Below are positions 1 to 8,478 of a stretch of 64,000 nucleotides of DNA, piece by piece. Source of the stretch: Calothrix sp. NIES-4101 (GTDB taxonomy: Bacteria; Cyanobacteriota; Cyanobacteriia; Cyanobacteriales; Nostocaceae); assembly GCA_004296455.1 (NCBI GenBank), contig AP018275.1, positions 27,395 through 91,394 on the forward strand, given 5' to 3'. Both the position numbers and the translations under genes were made by a program. Numbering within the stretch: position 1 is the first letter of the stretch; each line of letters begins with the position of its first letter. The notes beneath the pieces are model-generated. The model saw only the letters and a program-made list of their open reading frames with translations, was not told the DNA's origin and did no database searches.

Positions 1-22
1 GAACGAAGATATTTAACACAAT

Positions 23-304
23 TCAAGGAATCTCAACTATGCGCGGTTGTCCATCGGGATAATACACACCCAAACAATTATTTGATGTATCCGTCACCAC
101 CCAAGGATGGGTTACATAGGTTTGCTGCACCACGCGATCGCCTGGTGCAATTGTGGCGTAAAACTTTCTTTTTCCTGAATAATCAAGCCAGTACGTTTTT
201 ACTGATTGCCGTCGTTGGTTAATAAATGTAATTTCGGTTGATACTTTGCCACTACGAGAACTTGAGACAGACTCAGATGCACATTGTTTGGACTGACCAC
301 TAGC
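23..304 (-). pseudogene. VHL beta-domain protein, 3' part cut by a transposon
   Basis: The reading frame ends at 23 and is open up to the transposon end at 305, where its 5' part is lost. The fragment contains a von Hippel-Lindau beta-domain-like sequence: VSTEITFINQ, then YWLDYSGKRKFYATIAPGD, then QQTYVTHPWVVTD and CLGVYYPDG. In eukaryotic VHL this fold recognises hydroxyproline; in bacteria its role is unknown. The ~20 residues before the domain are Ser-rich, as in a linker after a signal peptide, but no signal is preserved. Family call is good; function is not inferable. Confidence 0.6.
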
Positions 305-498
305 TGTAAGGAACTGCAAACATAAACGCTTCAAACTGCAAACAAGCCAAAATTGAAACCACATTAACTGCAAATAAGGGGGGTCTCAAAACCACAATAA
401 TTGCAAATGAAACCACATTATTTGCAAACAAACCACATTAACTGCAAATAAACCACATTATTTGCAAATAAGCTGTAACCCTTATACATAGGCATTTT
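305..498. repeat. Left terminal repeat array of transposon A
   Basis: Reading inward, a TTGCA-containing box recurs: two degenerate boxes near the tip, then tandem 20-bp units of the form AACCACATTATTTGCAAACA, ending with CTTATACATAGGCATTTT. The same order, inverted, is found at 4041-4254 with one additional 20-bp unit. Ordered repeats at both ends are the usual binding sites for a TnsB/TniA-type transposase; that role is inferred. Confidence 0.85.
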
Positions 499-636
499 CC
501 GAAAAACAGCCCTAAAACTGTCCAGAAAATAGGAACTTTTATACTGGACATATATGTACGCTTTTCGTGGTTTAATTTGGACTAATACCGTTCGATTAAA
601 TACTCAAAGCTGTTTAAACCGACAACCGACAAGGCT

Positions 637-1258
637 ATGGTTATTTATGCTTATTTAAGAGTCTCCAGCGATCGCCAAGACCTACACAACCAACGACATG
701 GCATTTTGGAGTATGCCAACATACACGCTTTGAGTCCCATCCAGTTTATAGAAGACACAGTTTCTGGGCGGGAGAAATGGTCCTCTCGAGGTGTAGGAAT
801 ACTCCTAACCGAAACAGCACAAGCATCCGATGTAGTAATTTTCTCAGAAGTCAGTCGGATGGCGCGCTCCACCCTACAAGTGTTAGAAATGCTGGAGTGC
901 TGTGTGCGCCGGGGAATCAACGTCCATATCGCCAAACAAGGTATGGTACTGGATGACTCAATGCAAAGCCGAATTACAGCAACAGTTTTGGGCTTGGCAG
1001 CAGAAATCGAGCGGGAATTGATTGTACTGAGAACAACCGAAGCACTAGCCAAACGAAAAGCTGAGGGGAAAACGTTAGGACGACCCAAAGGACGACAATC
1101 TGGACACAAGGGAAGCAGAAATTCGCAGCTACCTAGCTAAAGGGATCAGCAAACGCTCAATTGCCAAACTCGTTGATTGTTCACCTTCCACCCTCTATGA
1201 TTGGTTGTCACGCAAACATCTCCACTCACGCCACGACAAATTGGTGGAGAAGTTATAG
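637..1258 (+). pseudogene. tniR: Serine resolvase (TniR-like), frameshifted before its HTH
   Basis: The N-terminal catalytic domain is clear: YLRVSSDRQDLHNQ with the nucleophilic Ser, then FSEVSRMARS and GLAAEIERELI. The first frame runs to a stop at 1138-1140. The C-terminal helix-turn-helix (AKGISKRSIAKLVDCSPSTL) is in the +1 frame from 1100 to the stop at 1256-1258, so one base at about 1099 breaks or shifts the gene. It starts beside the left transposon end, where a res site would lie, and stops one base before the transposase start. Either a mutation, which would block cointegrate resolution, or a +1 recoding site; I favour mutation. Confidence 0.75.
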
Positions 1259-1259
1259 G

Positions 1260-2909
1260 ATGCCAAAGAAACAAATACCAATTGATGCCATAGTAGACTT
1301 GCGTCGCCGCTTAGACCAGCTACCACCGCGCAGTCCATCTCGTCGGGTATTAGTCCAAGAAATAGCACAACTGTATGGTATCTCCGAAGATACTGTGTAT
1401 CGGACACTACGGGAGCGCAATATTGTCCGGTCAGTGCGCCGCATTGATTGTGATGTACCGCGTGTGATTCCCAAAGCCGGACTAGAGCGGTACTGTGAAA
1501 TAATTGCTGCCATTAAAATACGGACATCGAACCGCAAAGGTCGTCATTTATCGACCGTGCAAGCAATTCGCCTTTTGGAAGAAGATGGGATCAACACTCC
1601 AGACGGTCATGTAATAGTTCCAGCAGGTTTACTCAAAGCAACCACCGTTAATCGTTACCTCAAAAAATGGGGTTACGACCGCGATACCCTTTTAAGACAG
1701 CCACCTGCTGTTCGCTTCCAAGCAGAGTACAGCAACCAATGTTGGCATTTTGACCTGAGTCCATCAGACCTCAAGCACGTCAAATCGCCAGCCTGGATAG
1801 AACCGGGGCGGGGACATCCCTTGTTGATGCTTTATAGTGTCGTCGATGACCGCAGTGGTGTTTCTTACCAGGAATATCACGGGGTTTACGGGGAAGATGT
1901 AGAAGCAGCGCTGCGGTTTATGTTTGCCGCTATGTCACCCAAATCGAACGAGGATTTACCCTTTCAAGGCATTCCCCAAATGCTGTACATGGATAACGGA
2001 CCCATTACCCGCAGTTTGGTGTTTCAAAAAGTCATGGAGTACTTGGGGATTGAAGTACGTACCCATTTACCCGCAGGCAAAGACGGACGAAGGGTAACTG
2101 CTCGTTCCAAAGGTAAGGTAGAACGTCCATTTCGTACTGTCAAAGAAATGCATGAAACCCTTTACCACTTGCATGAGCCGGAGACAGAAGCGGAAGCGAA
2201 CACTTGGTTGATGCAGTTTTTGCTCCATTACAATAGCCGACCCCATCGCAGCGAACCCCATACCCGGATTGAAGATTGGCTTGGCAATCTACCAACCCAG
2301 GGGATACGTCAGATGTGTAATTGGGAGCGTTTTTGTACATTTGCACGTTCACCCGAACGCCGCAAGGTGGGCATCGATGCTCGCGTTACGGTTGAGGGAG
2401 TGGCTTATGAGGTCGAGCCGGATTTAGCTGGAGAAACTGTAGTTCTGTGGTGGGGCTTGTTCGATAACGAACTGTACGTAGAACATGGTGAACGTCGCTA
2501 TGGGCCGTTTCTGCCTGTGGATGGGCCAATCCCCCTACATCGCTATCGTAGTTTCAAGAAAACACGGACGCAAAAACGGGCTGACCGGATTGAATCTTTG
2601 GCTAAACAGTTGTCTTTACCGAGTTCTGCCATTGGTACATTAGACATACCTTCACTCACTAAGAATACAACGTCACTCAAGGCACAGCCTTTTATTGACC
2701 CCAACCCATTTCAAGAATTAACTTTCAGCACGGTCATTGCAGCAAAACTGGCGATCGCCGAATATTTGTCACGCCCATTAGCCAAACTCACCTCTGAACA
2801 AATGGCTTATATTGATGCGGTTCTGCTGTCTACTCTCAATAAGCAGGAGGTAATGAAACAAATTCGAGATTTCTTCAATCCCTTATCAGGTACGAGCCAT
2901 GTTGAGTGA
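1260..2909 (+). CDS. tniA: TniA/TnsB-like DDE transposase of element A
   Basis: A 549-residue transposase if translation starts at ATG 1260, two bases after the resolvase stop; the frame is open upstream, but that stretch encodes the resolvase HTH in another frame. Order: N-terminal helix-turn-helix region (IAQLYGISEDTVYRTLRERN), RNase-H-fold catalytic core with D in CWHFDLSPSD, D in LYMDNGPITRS and E in KGKVERPFRTVKE, then a Mu-type C-terminal beta-barrel and a C-terminal tail. Length fits TniA/TnsB (about 550-590 aa). It would cut and join the transposon ends. The stop overlaps the tniB start by 11 bp, suggesting coupled translation. Confidence 0.9.
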   Translation: MPKKQIPIDAIVDLRRRLDQLPPRSPSRRVLVQEIAQLYGISEDTVYRTLRERNIVRSVRRIDCDVPRVIPKAGLERYCEIIAAIKIRTSNRKGRHLSTVQAIRLLEEDGINTPDGHVIVPAGLLKATTVNRYLKKWGYDRDTLLRQPPAVRFQAEYSNQCWHFDLSPSDLKHVKSPAWIEPGRGHPLLMLYSVVDDRSGVSYQEYHGVYGEDVEAALRFMFAAMSPKSNEDLPFQGIPQMLYMDNGPITRSLVFQKVMEYLGIEVRTHLPAGKDGRRVTARSKGKVERPFRTVKEMHETLYHLHEPETEAEANTWLMQFLLHYNSRPHRSEPHTRIEDWLGNLPTQGIRQMCNWERFCTFARSPERRKVGIDARVTVEGVAYEVEPDLAGETVVLWWGLFDNELYVEHGERRYGPFLPVDGPIPLHRYRSFKKTRTQKRADRIESLAKQLSLPSSAIGTLDIPSLTKNTTSLKAQPFIDPNPFQELTFSTVIAAKLAIAEYLSRPLAKLTSEQMAYIDAVLLSTLNKQEVMKQIRDFFNPLSGTSHVE

Positions 2910-3888
2910 TGTCATGACTTATTTTCATCTCAAACGTACCTTAGACCATGTAGGGTATTTTGAGACTGAAGACCAGACGAATTTGTTCAAGGAACTTAAA
3001 CTCCAAGTTAGGCAAGGTCGCTTGATTGCTGTAACGGGTGTTGTTGGTTGTGGTAAAAGCACCACCCTGCAACGACTGCAATTGGAATTAGCTAACGAAA
3101 AAGACATTATTACCTCTCGTAGCCTTGCAGTTGACAAAGATAAAGTCAATTTGGGGGTTTTAATGGCTGCTTTATTTTGGGACTTAAGTACGGAAAAAGA
3201 TGCTAAACCGCCAACTCAACCAGAACAAAGAGAACGAAAATTGTTAGCGTTGATTCAAAAATGCCGTAAATCTGTAGTGCTTTTTGTTGATGAAGCTCAT
3301 GATCTTCATAACAGTACATTAGTAAAAATTAAGCGTTTAATTGAATTGGTACGTCAAAATGGTTGCACTTTATCTGTGATTCTGATCGGGCATCCCAAGC
3401 TAAAAAATGATTTGCGCCGACCATCTTTGGAAGAAATTGGTGCTAGAACCAATGTTTTTAGTTTAGAAGGTATTCGAGGGCATCAGGTTGAGTATATAAA
3501 ATGGCTATTGAGTGAGTGTATTCACGATAATTACCTACCCTCGGATTTGATTACGGATGAGGCAATTGCATTTTTGGCAGAACGATTGACGACTCCATTA
3601 CAAATTGAACATTACTTGCAGAGAGTATTTGAAGATGCTTATCAAGCTGCAACCAAGCCTGTTACTACGGACATGATTGAAGCGGTTTTGGCTGTTGGAC
3701 TTAATGATTTAGAACCTCGCTTAGTACGGCATGGCTACACGAAGACAGTGCTAGCTGAGTTATTAAATATACGCTTAAGTGAGGTGAATTCTTTTTTACA
3801 CGCTCAATTGCCTCCTGGTCGAACCGAAGATTTGAGAGACCAGATGTTAAAAATTGGAATTCCTTTGTATGCGTCAGAGCGAAATTAA
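2899..3888 (+). CDS. tniB: TniB/TnsC-like AAA+ transposition ATPase of element A
   Basis: A 329-residue AAA+ protein. Walker A is GVVGCGKST (about residues 46-54), Walker B is VVLFVDEAHDL, and a sensor-like ILIGHPKLK follows, all typical of the TniB/TnsC/ExeA group. It is a little longer than most TniB proteins (about 300 aa). In related systems the ATPase forms filaments on DNA and recruits the transposase to a target marked by TniQ or TnsD; no such target selector is encoded here. It overlaps tniA by 11 bp. A near-identical second copy lies at 24002-24988. Confidence 0.88.
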   Translation: MLSDVMTYFHLKRTLDHVGYFETEDQTNLFKELKLQVRQGRLIAVTGVVGCGKSTTLQRLQLELANEKDIITSRSLAVDKDKVNLGVLMAALFWDLSTEKDAKPPTQPEQRERKLLALIQKCRKSVVLFVDEAHDLHNSTLVKIKRLIELVRQNGCTLSVILIGHPKLKNDLRRPSLEEIGARTNVFSLEGIRGHQVEYIKWLLSECIHDNYLPSDLITDEAIAFLAERLTTPLQIEHYLQRVFEDAYQAATKPVTTDMIEAVLAVGLNDLEPRLVRHGYTKTVLAELLNIRLSEVNSFLHAQLPPGRTEDLRDQMLKIGIPLYASERN

Positions 3889-4040
3889 ATGGGAGTAGCC
3901 TCAAACTTGTCAAAAACGAGAAATACCGCGTACAGAATTTTTCTGTTTTGTTAGTGTCCAGTTTATATATAGATAAATAGATATATATGTCCGGTATAAA
4001 AATTCGTATAACTTGAACACAAGAAGGCACTATTTTTCTA

Positions 4041-4254
4041 AAAATGCCTATGTATAAGGGTTACAGCTTATTTGCAAATAATATGGTTTATTTGCAGTTA
4101 ATGTGGTTTGTTTGCAAATAATGTGGTTTGTTTGCAAATAATGTGGTTTCATTTGCAATTATTGTGGTTTTGAGACCCCCCTTATTTGCAGTTAATGTGG
4201 TTTCAATTTTGGCTTGTTTGCAGTTTGAAGCGTTTATGTTTGCAGTTCCTTACA
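4041..4254. repeat. Right terminal repeat array of transposon A
   Basis: It starts at AAAATGCCTATGTATAAGGG and runs through five near-perfect tandem 20-bp units (TTTGCAAATAATGTGGTTTG type), a GAGACCCCCCTT spacer, another unit and two degenerate TTTGCAGTT boxes, ending in CCTTACA. It is the inverted copy of 305-498 plus one extra unit. Confidence 0.85.
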
Positions 4255-4395
4255 TGTAATGGAACCCTTGAAGAACTTATCGAAGCTGCCCATGCTTTAA
4301 ACTTAGAATATGATTACCAGCATACCGACGATGGTTTTGATTTCATGGCTTGGAGTTTAGAAAACGAAGAACGGGTAGCCAAGATTAAATTATGA
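4255..4395 (+). pseudogene. 3' end of an unknown small gene cut by transposon A
   Basis: The frame continues out of the transposon tip into GTLEELIEAAHALNLEYDYQ and ends at 4395 after LENEERVAKIKL. The transposon-derived first 23 residues are not part of the original protein. The residue composition (acidic, amphipathic helix first) is that of a normal small soluble protein, but I do not recognise a family. It lies just upstream of parA in the same direction. Confidence 0.4.
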
Positions 4396-4502
4396 CCCTA
4401 AGATAAAATTTCCTGCTTTCCCCAGTTGTATTGCACCATATCAAACGCTACAATGAGCGCTTTATTAGCAGCAATATTGATTACAACTGCAATATATCAC
4501 TC

Positions 4503-5270
4503 GTGACCAAAACCCGCATTATTGCGCTATTTAACCAAAGTGGTGGTGTTGCCAAAACTACACTTACCCAAAATCTTGGCTACCACCTCGCTCAAAAGAA
4601 AAAAAATCGCGTTCTGCTGATTGACCTTGACCCGCAGGCTAGCTTGACTACTTTTATGGGTTTAGAAAGCGAAAATCTCACCAAAACTGTCTACGAAGCG
4701 GTGGTGGGAGAAGAAGAACTACCCATATATCCTGAATTAATTCACGGTATGTCCTTCGCTCCTGCTAATATTAATCTCTCTGCTGCCGAACTCGAACTTG
4801 TGGCAGCCCTTATGCGCGAGATGCGTCTGAAAAATGCACTTGTTCCTCTACTCGATAAATACGATTACATCCTTATTGATTGTCCACCATCACTGGGCAT
4901 TCTTAGCGTGATTAGCCTTGTTGCAGCGACTCATGTTTTAGTGCCAATTCAGTGTCAGTTTAAATCATTCCAAGGAACCGATTTATTACTCAGAACTGTT
5001 GCTAGCTTACGAAAAGGGGCAAATCCCAAGTTAGCGATCGCAGGTTTTGTTCCCACCATGTACGATGCGCGTACTGCCCAAGAAAGCCGGACGTATCAGG
5101 CAATTAAAGAACAATTATCACCCCTGGCAACAGTTTTTGACCCCATACCTAAAACCATCGCCTTTGCCGATGCATCGGAAGCTCGTTTACCCTTAGCTTT
5201 ATCGAGTCCTAAAAATCCAGCAGTCAGCGTCCTCAAGAAAATTGCTTCGGGCTTAGAAAAACTACCATGA
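4503..5270 (+). CDS. parA: ParA-type plasmid partition ATPase
   Basis: A deviant Walker ATPase of the ParA/Soj class, about 255 residues from GTG 4503; that start is chosen because the preceding 24 residues of open frame do not look like this family. Walker A region is FNQSGGVAKTTLTQNLGYHL, with LLIDLDPQASLTTF (A') and YDYILIDCPPSLG (B), then the LVPIQCQFKSFQG segment. It lacks the long N-terminal HTH of type Ia ParA, so it is the short type. It overlaps parB by 4 bp and would move plasmid copies along the nucleoid through ParB-bound centromeres. Confidence 0.92.
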   Translation: MTKTRIIALFNQSGGVAKTTLTQNLGYHLAQKKKNRVLLIDLDPQASLTTFMGLESENLTKTVYEAVVGEEELPIYPELIHGMSFAPANINLSAAELELVAALMREMRLKNALVPLLDKYDYILIDCPPSLGILSVISLVAATHVLVPIQCQFKSFQGTDLLLRTVASLRKGANPKLAIAGFVPTMYDARTAQESRTYQAIKEQLSPLATVFDPIPKTIAFADASEARLPLALSSPKNPAVSVLKKIASGLEKLP

Positions 5271-6259
5271 ATAAAACAACCGCAACTAAAACAAGCGCGA
5301 CCAAAACAACTAAGAAAGAGAAACCCTATGCCAGCAGACTCCAAGGGGTTGCTGCTTTACTGGGAGAAGGGGCAACTGAAACTACTCAAAACGTACCAAC
5401 AAGCGTAGCCATCGCCCTTATTCAACTGCCCCCATCCCAACCCCGCCGTTACTTTGACCCCGAAAAAATCGAAGAGCTATCGCGTTCGATTCAAGAACTC
5501 GGTATCCTTGAACCTCTTTTAGTGCGTCCGGTAACTGGGAGAAATTATGAATTAGTTGCGGGGGAACGCCGTTATAAAGCAGCACAATTGGCAGGACTAA
5601 CCGAAGTCCCTGTGGTTATTCGTGAAATGGATGATGTCACCACCACCAAGGTGCAACTTGTTGAAAACCTCCAGCGCGAAAACCTCAACCCTATTGAAGA
5701 AACCGAAGGTATCCTTGACTTGCTAGCATTACAACTCGAATGGGACAGGAACGAAGTAACTAGTCACCTCAACAAAATGCGTAACGTATGCGATCGCTAT
5801 GATGAAAATTCCGAGGTGAGACATAACGTTATGTCTCAACGGGAAACCCAAGTAATTGAAGAATTATTTGCATCATTAGGGCGGATGAGTTGGGAGTCGT
5901 TTGTCAAAAACCGCTTACCCTTACTTAACTTACCCCATGATGTGTTATTCGCCTTGCAGCAAGGAAAATTGGAATATACCAAAGCCCGTGCGATCGCACG
6001 AGTCAAGGATGAGCAAAAACGAAAGGAAATTTTAGAGGATGCTTTAGCTTATAATCTCTCGTTGAACGATATCAAGCTCAAGATTAAAGAAATCGAACAA
6101 CAAGTTAAACCGGAAGCCCCATCGACAAAAGACAGGCTTAATGAGACATTTCGACGGTTAAAACAATCGAAAGTCTGGGATGACCCCAAGAAAAAAGTAA
6201 AGGTAGAAAAGTTGTTGACTCAATTGGATGCGTTGATGGTAAATGACGCATCCAATTGA
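5267..6259 (+). CDS. parB: ParB/Spo0J-family centromere-binding protein
   Basis: A 330-residue ParB. After a basic Lys/Thr-rich N-terminus comes the CTPase/ParB-N domain: [36 protein letters not shown] (the GERRxRA-type motif) and [16 protein letters not shown] helix-turn-helix region follows (about residues 150-250), then a charged C-terminal dimerisation region. It begins inside the last codons of parA. The gene contains a 22-bp perfect palindrome at 5817-5838 and ends in a long inverted repeat at 6221-6258; either could be a binding site. Confidence 0.92.
   Translation: MNKTTATKTSATKTTKKEKPYASRLQGVAALLGEGATETTQNVPTSVAIALIQLPPSQPRRYFDPEKIEELSRSIQELGILEPLLVRPVTGRNYELVAGERRYKAAQLAGLTEVPVVIREMDDVTTTKVQLVENLQRENLNPIEETEGILDLLALQLEWDRNEVTSHLNKMRNVCDRYDENSEVRHNVMSQRETQVIEELFASLGRMSWESFVKNRLPLLNLPHDVLFALQQGKLEYTKARAIARVKDEQKRKEILEDALAYNLSLNDIKLKIKEIEQQVKPEAPSTKDRLNETFRRLKQSKVWDDPKKKVKVEKLLTQLDALMVNDASN
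5817..5838. promoter_or_regulatory. Perfect 22-bp palindrome inside parB (parS candidate)
   Basis: The half-site TGAGACATAAC is followed directly by its exact complement GTTATGTCTCA. A perfect 22-bp palindrome inside a coding sequence is unlikely by chance, and parS-type centromeres are short palindromes often placed in or near parAB. Function is inferred only. Confidence 0.45.
6221..6258. repeat. Inverted repeat spanning the 3' end of parB
   Basis: Perfect 13-bp arms (CAATTGGATGCGT and ACGCATCCAATTG) with a 12-bp spacer lie across the last codons of parB. There is no following T-run, so a simple intrinsic terminator is not supported; an RNA hairpin or protein site is possible. Confidence 0.55.
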
Positions 6260-6370
6260 TGCAAGCCTAGCCTAATTAAGCGATTCAGAAAAGCAACGAA
6301 GAATAGCATTTCCCATCTGGAATTTATTTCTTGACATATCGTGATTTCAATCTTATCAAGAAACATTAAT

Positions 6371-6664
6371 CTAATAACATTTAATCACGTTGCCATTAGT
6401 ATCTTTGCAAGTAGGCGTACCGAGTATGACTTTCCCCTTCGGTGTTTTCTTAGCTGTATCAGTAGAGGGTGGTTTAGGGTTGGTTGGTTTAGTCTTTATT
6501 TTGTCAGGGATACATCCTCCTTCCTTTACACTTTCGCATTGAACTGGAACATGTTGTTTAAGACTATTTGATTGTGTGCCTAACAATTCTTGTGCCATAG
6601 CAGCAGGAGAAAATAATACGCTTGCTAAGAGTGTAATGTTAACTAATTTTTTGAGGTGAAGCAT
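6371..6664 (-). CDS. Small exported protein, Lys/Pro-rich
   Basis: 97 residues from ATG 6664. The N-terminus is a signal peptide (MLHLKKLVNITLLASVLFSP, cleavage after AMA). The mature part has four Cys (CESVKEGGC near its start; CKDTNGNVIKC at the end) and a Lys/Pro/Thr linker between them, consistent with two disulphides. No family recognised. It resembles in style, not sequence, the other small exported proteins of this plasmid (7695, 60337, 62092). Confidence 0.6.
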   Translation of the reverse strand: MLHLKKLVNITLLASVLFSPAAMAQELLGTQSNSLKQHVPVQCESVKEGGCIPDKIKTKPTNPKPPSTDTAKKTPKGKVILGTPTCKDTNGNVIKCY

Positions 6665-6847
6665 AATCAAATTGTTTATTTTGAGTGTGTACTACTTTGA
6701 ATATGTAGGGCTTCCCTCGTTTATGCACATCGCTTTTTTATTGTCTTGGCTTGCCCGTTACTAACACCCAGAATATTGTGTCGCTGTCACTTTTTTTTCT
6801 TGAAGCGATCGCCATTTACAAAGTCCAATTTCTAGCTCCATCAATAA

Positions 6848-7465
6848 TTATGTGTAAGCACTAGCAAAAAAATCATGCTCACATAACATTGCATAACGAT
6901 AAGTTGAATGTAACATATTATTTCTTGTGCTACATCTATCCACCAAACTTTCTAATTCCTCAGCTAAATCATTAAAATCGCCACTACTGTAAGTCTGAAT
7001 CCAATCTGAATAATCATGCTGAGGAATACCATCCTGCGCTAATTCTTGTCCCAAAAACGCATACAATCGCATACAGGGAGACATCGCTGCTGCTGTAATA
7101 CCCACATCACCACCCCAAGCAGTTGCAAGCAAAAAATCTGTATAACGTCTGGTTGCGGTACTTGGTTCAACCGAATGTAAATCCACATCCCATTTAGCAG
7201 CATAACCTTGGTGGAGTTGCAATTCTTGGAGAACCCCACCCGCGAGGTTATGAAAGATTGTAAAAACTGCCAAATCAGGAGCTTTCGCAGCCGCGATACT
7301 ATAAGCACGCGCAAAAGCTTCCAGAAAAAAAGCATCTTGTCCGACATAAGAGGCAAATTTTTCCCTGGTGAGGGTTCCTTTACCTATTCCTTGGACAAAA
7401 GGATGTTGCAGACAAGCTTGGACTAAATCAAAATTATTAAGCCAAAGTTCTTGAGAGATAGACAT
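6848..7465 (-). CDS. tenA: TenA-family aminopyrimidine aminohydrolase (thiaminase II type)
   Basis: About 205 residues from ATG 7465 (MSISQELW); an upstream in-frame extension to 7528 lacks family similarity. TenA hallmarks: HPFVQGIGKGTLTREKFASY, the substrate Asp in YVGQDAFFLEAFARAYS, a Cys in AAAMSPCMRLYAFLG at the catalytic position, and the late Glu in CEHDFFASAY. TenA enzymes hydrolyse aminomethyl-pyrimidine breakdown products of thiamin for salvage; some act in other roles. No TPP riboswitch is visible upstream; only a dispersed palindromic repeat near 7540-7580 lies there. No thiamin pathway neighbour is present, so the salvage role on this plasmid is inferred from the family. Confidence 0.85.
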   Translation of the reverse strand: MSISQELWLNNFDLVQACLQHPFVQGIGKGTLTREKFASYVGQDAFFLEAFARAYSIAAAKAPDLAVFTIFHNLAGGVLQELQLHQGYAAKWDVDLHSVEPSTATRRYTDFLLATAWGGDVGITAAAMSPCMRLYAFLGQELAQDGIPQHDYSDWIQTYSSGDFNDLAEELESLVDRCSTRNNMLHSTYRYAMLCEHDFFASAYT

Positions 7466-7694
7466 AAAATCAGAAAATAAATGCTTGCACCTGTTTGATG
7501 ATAACCACCACTCGACACCATGCAACAAGATTGAATGCGATATGCCTTCGGCATTAAGCTCCGCTTATCGCAAGCGATCGGATAACATTTTGTTTTTGCT
7601 GCATAAACACAAAAAGGCAAACATGTAAAGCATTAGATGAGTAAGGATAAAAACTTACAACTCTATTAAACATATAGTGTTTGTTAAATTAACC

Positions 7695-8237
7695 ATGAAA
7701 AAATTAGCAATTTTAGGTTCTACAGTTGCATTTTTATTGTTGAGTAACTTTGTTAGTTATGCTCAAACAACATCTGAACCTACGCAAAAACAGGACTCAA
7801 TAGATACAGAACAAGTAACTGAAGATGATTTCAAGGTAATGCCTAGTGCTGCTTGCCAGGCTAAGGGTTTCGCGCAGGCGGCGAAACTTAGTTTTTTTGA
7901 AGACGCACTACTCAATAGTTCATCTTCAGATGCTTTGGTTATTTGTCCATTTGTAAAAGATAACGTCAACGGTGGCATTGGTAAAACTTATTCAGCTACA
8001 GTTGACGTTCAAGGCTCTAGCGGCAAGAGTGTCTCCTGTAGTTTGACTAGCCGTGATCGATCCGGAAAGTCTCTTGCTAGCGACACTAATGAAAGTGGTG
8101 CTAACGGTGCAGGTTTCATTGCACTTAACGTTAAGCAGCCAAACAGCTTCTTCTCTTCTTACTCAATCACTTGTATCTTACCTCCAAATGGGAGAATTTT
8201 TGGCTATTTAACGAAAGAGCCAGCACCAACTGATTGA
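7695..8237 (+). CDS. Exported hypothetical protein
   Basis: 180 residues starting at MKKLAILG (ATG 7695; a start six codons upstream is possible). A typical signal peptide ends at SYAQ. The mature protein has an acidic Thr/Gln-rich stretch, then a globular part with four Cys (ACQAKG, VICPF, VSCSL, ITCIL) and beta-type segments, compatible with a small disulphide-bonded periplasmic or secreted domain. No family recognised. Confidence 0.6.
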   Translation: MKKLAILGSTVAFLLLSNFVSYAQTTSEPTQKQDSIDTEQVTEDDFKVMPSAACQAKGFAQAAKLSFFEDALLNSSSSDALVICPFVKDNVNGGIGKTYSATVDVQGSSGKSVSCSLTSRDRSGKSLASDTNESGANGAGFIALNVKQPNSFFSSYSITCILPPNGRIFGYLTKEPAPTD

Positions 8238-8478
8238 TAACGGAAATTAAAGGCTAAAAAGGGTCTTTGATAGTCAGTTGTTAAATAACTGCACCCATCT
8301 TACTGGGAATGCTGATGCTCGAAATACCCGTGGGCTTGGCTTTTCTGCTCGGTTGGGTGCAGAGATTATGGAACAACACGGAAATCGATGTTTTTTGAGA
8401 TGGGTGCTGTAGATGGTAACTAATAATGGGTGTTTGGGTACGATCGCCCAAAATACATCACGAGCGATCGCACCCAGG

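Larger units (their letters stand above)
305..4254. mobile_element. Tn5053/Tn7-like transposon A (resolvase-TniA-TniB, no TniQ)
   Basis: A 3950-bp element bounded by TGTAAGGAACTGCAAACA and its exact inverted complement, so it has the TGT...ACA ends of Mu/Tn7/Tn5053-type elements. About 190-215 bp at each end are inverted copies built from 20-bp repeats. It carries a serine resolvase, a DDE transposase with an integrase core and an AAA+ ATPase, all in one direction. Tn5053/Tn402 normally also has TniQ; none is present. The flanking pentamers (CTAGC on the left, TGTAA on the right) do not match, so the original target duplication has been lost by rearrangement. Confidence 0.85.

Noticed and set aside
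305..498. Regular 20-bp repeats at transposon ends as a CRISPR array
   Set aside because: Units are contiguous without unique spacers, occur as inverted pairs at element tips, and there are no cas genes in the window.
305..4254. Type V-K CRISPR-associated transposon
   Set aside because: TniA/TniB and end repeats are similar in type, but neither TniQ, Cas12k nor a CRISPR array is present.
304..4259. Target duplication for transposon A
   Set aside because: CTAGC versus TGTAA do not match in either direction.
7466..7680. TPP riboswitch in front of tenA
   Set aside because: No thi-box (CTGAGA...) is visible; only a dispersed palindromic repeat is there.
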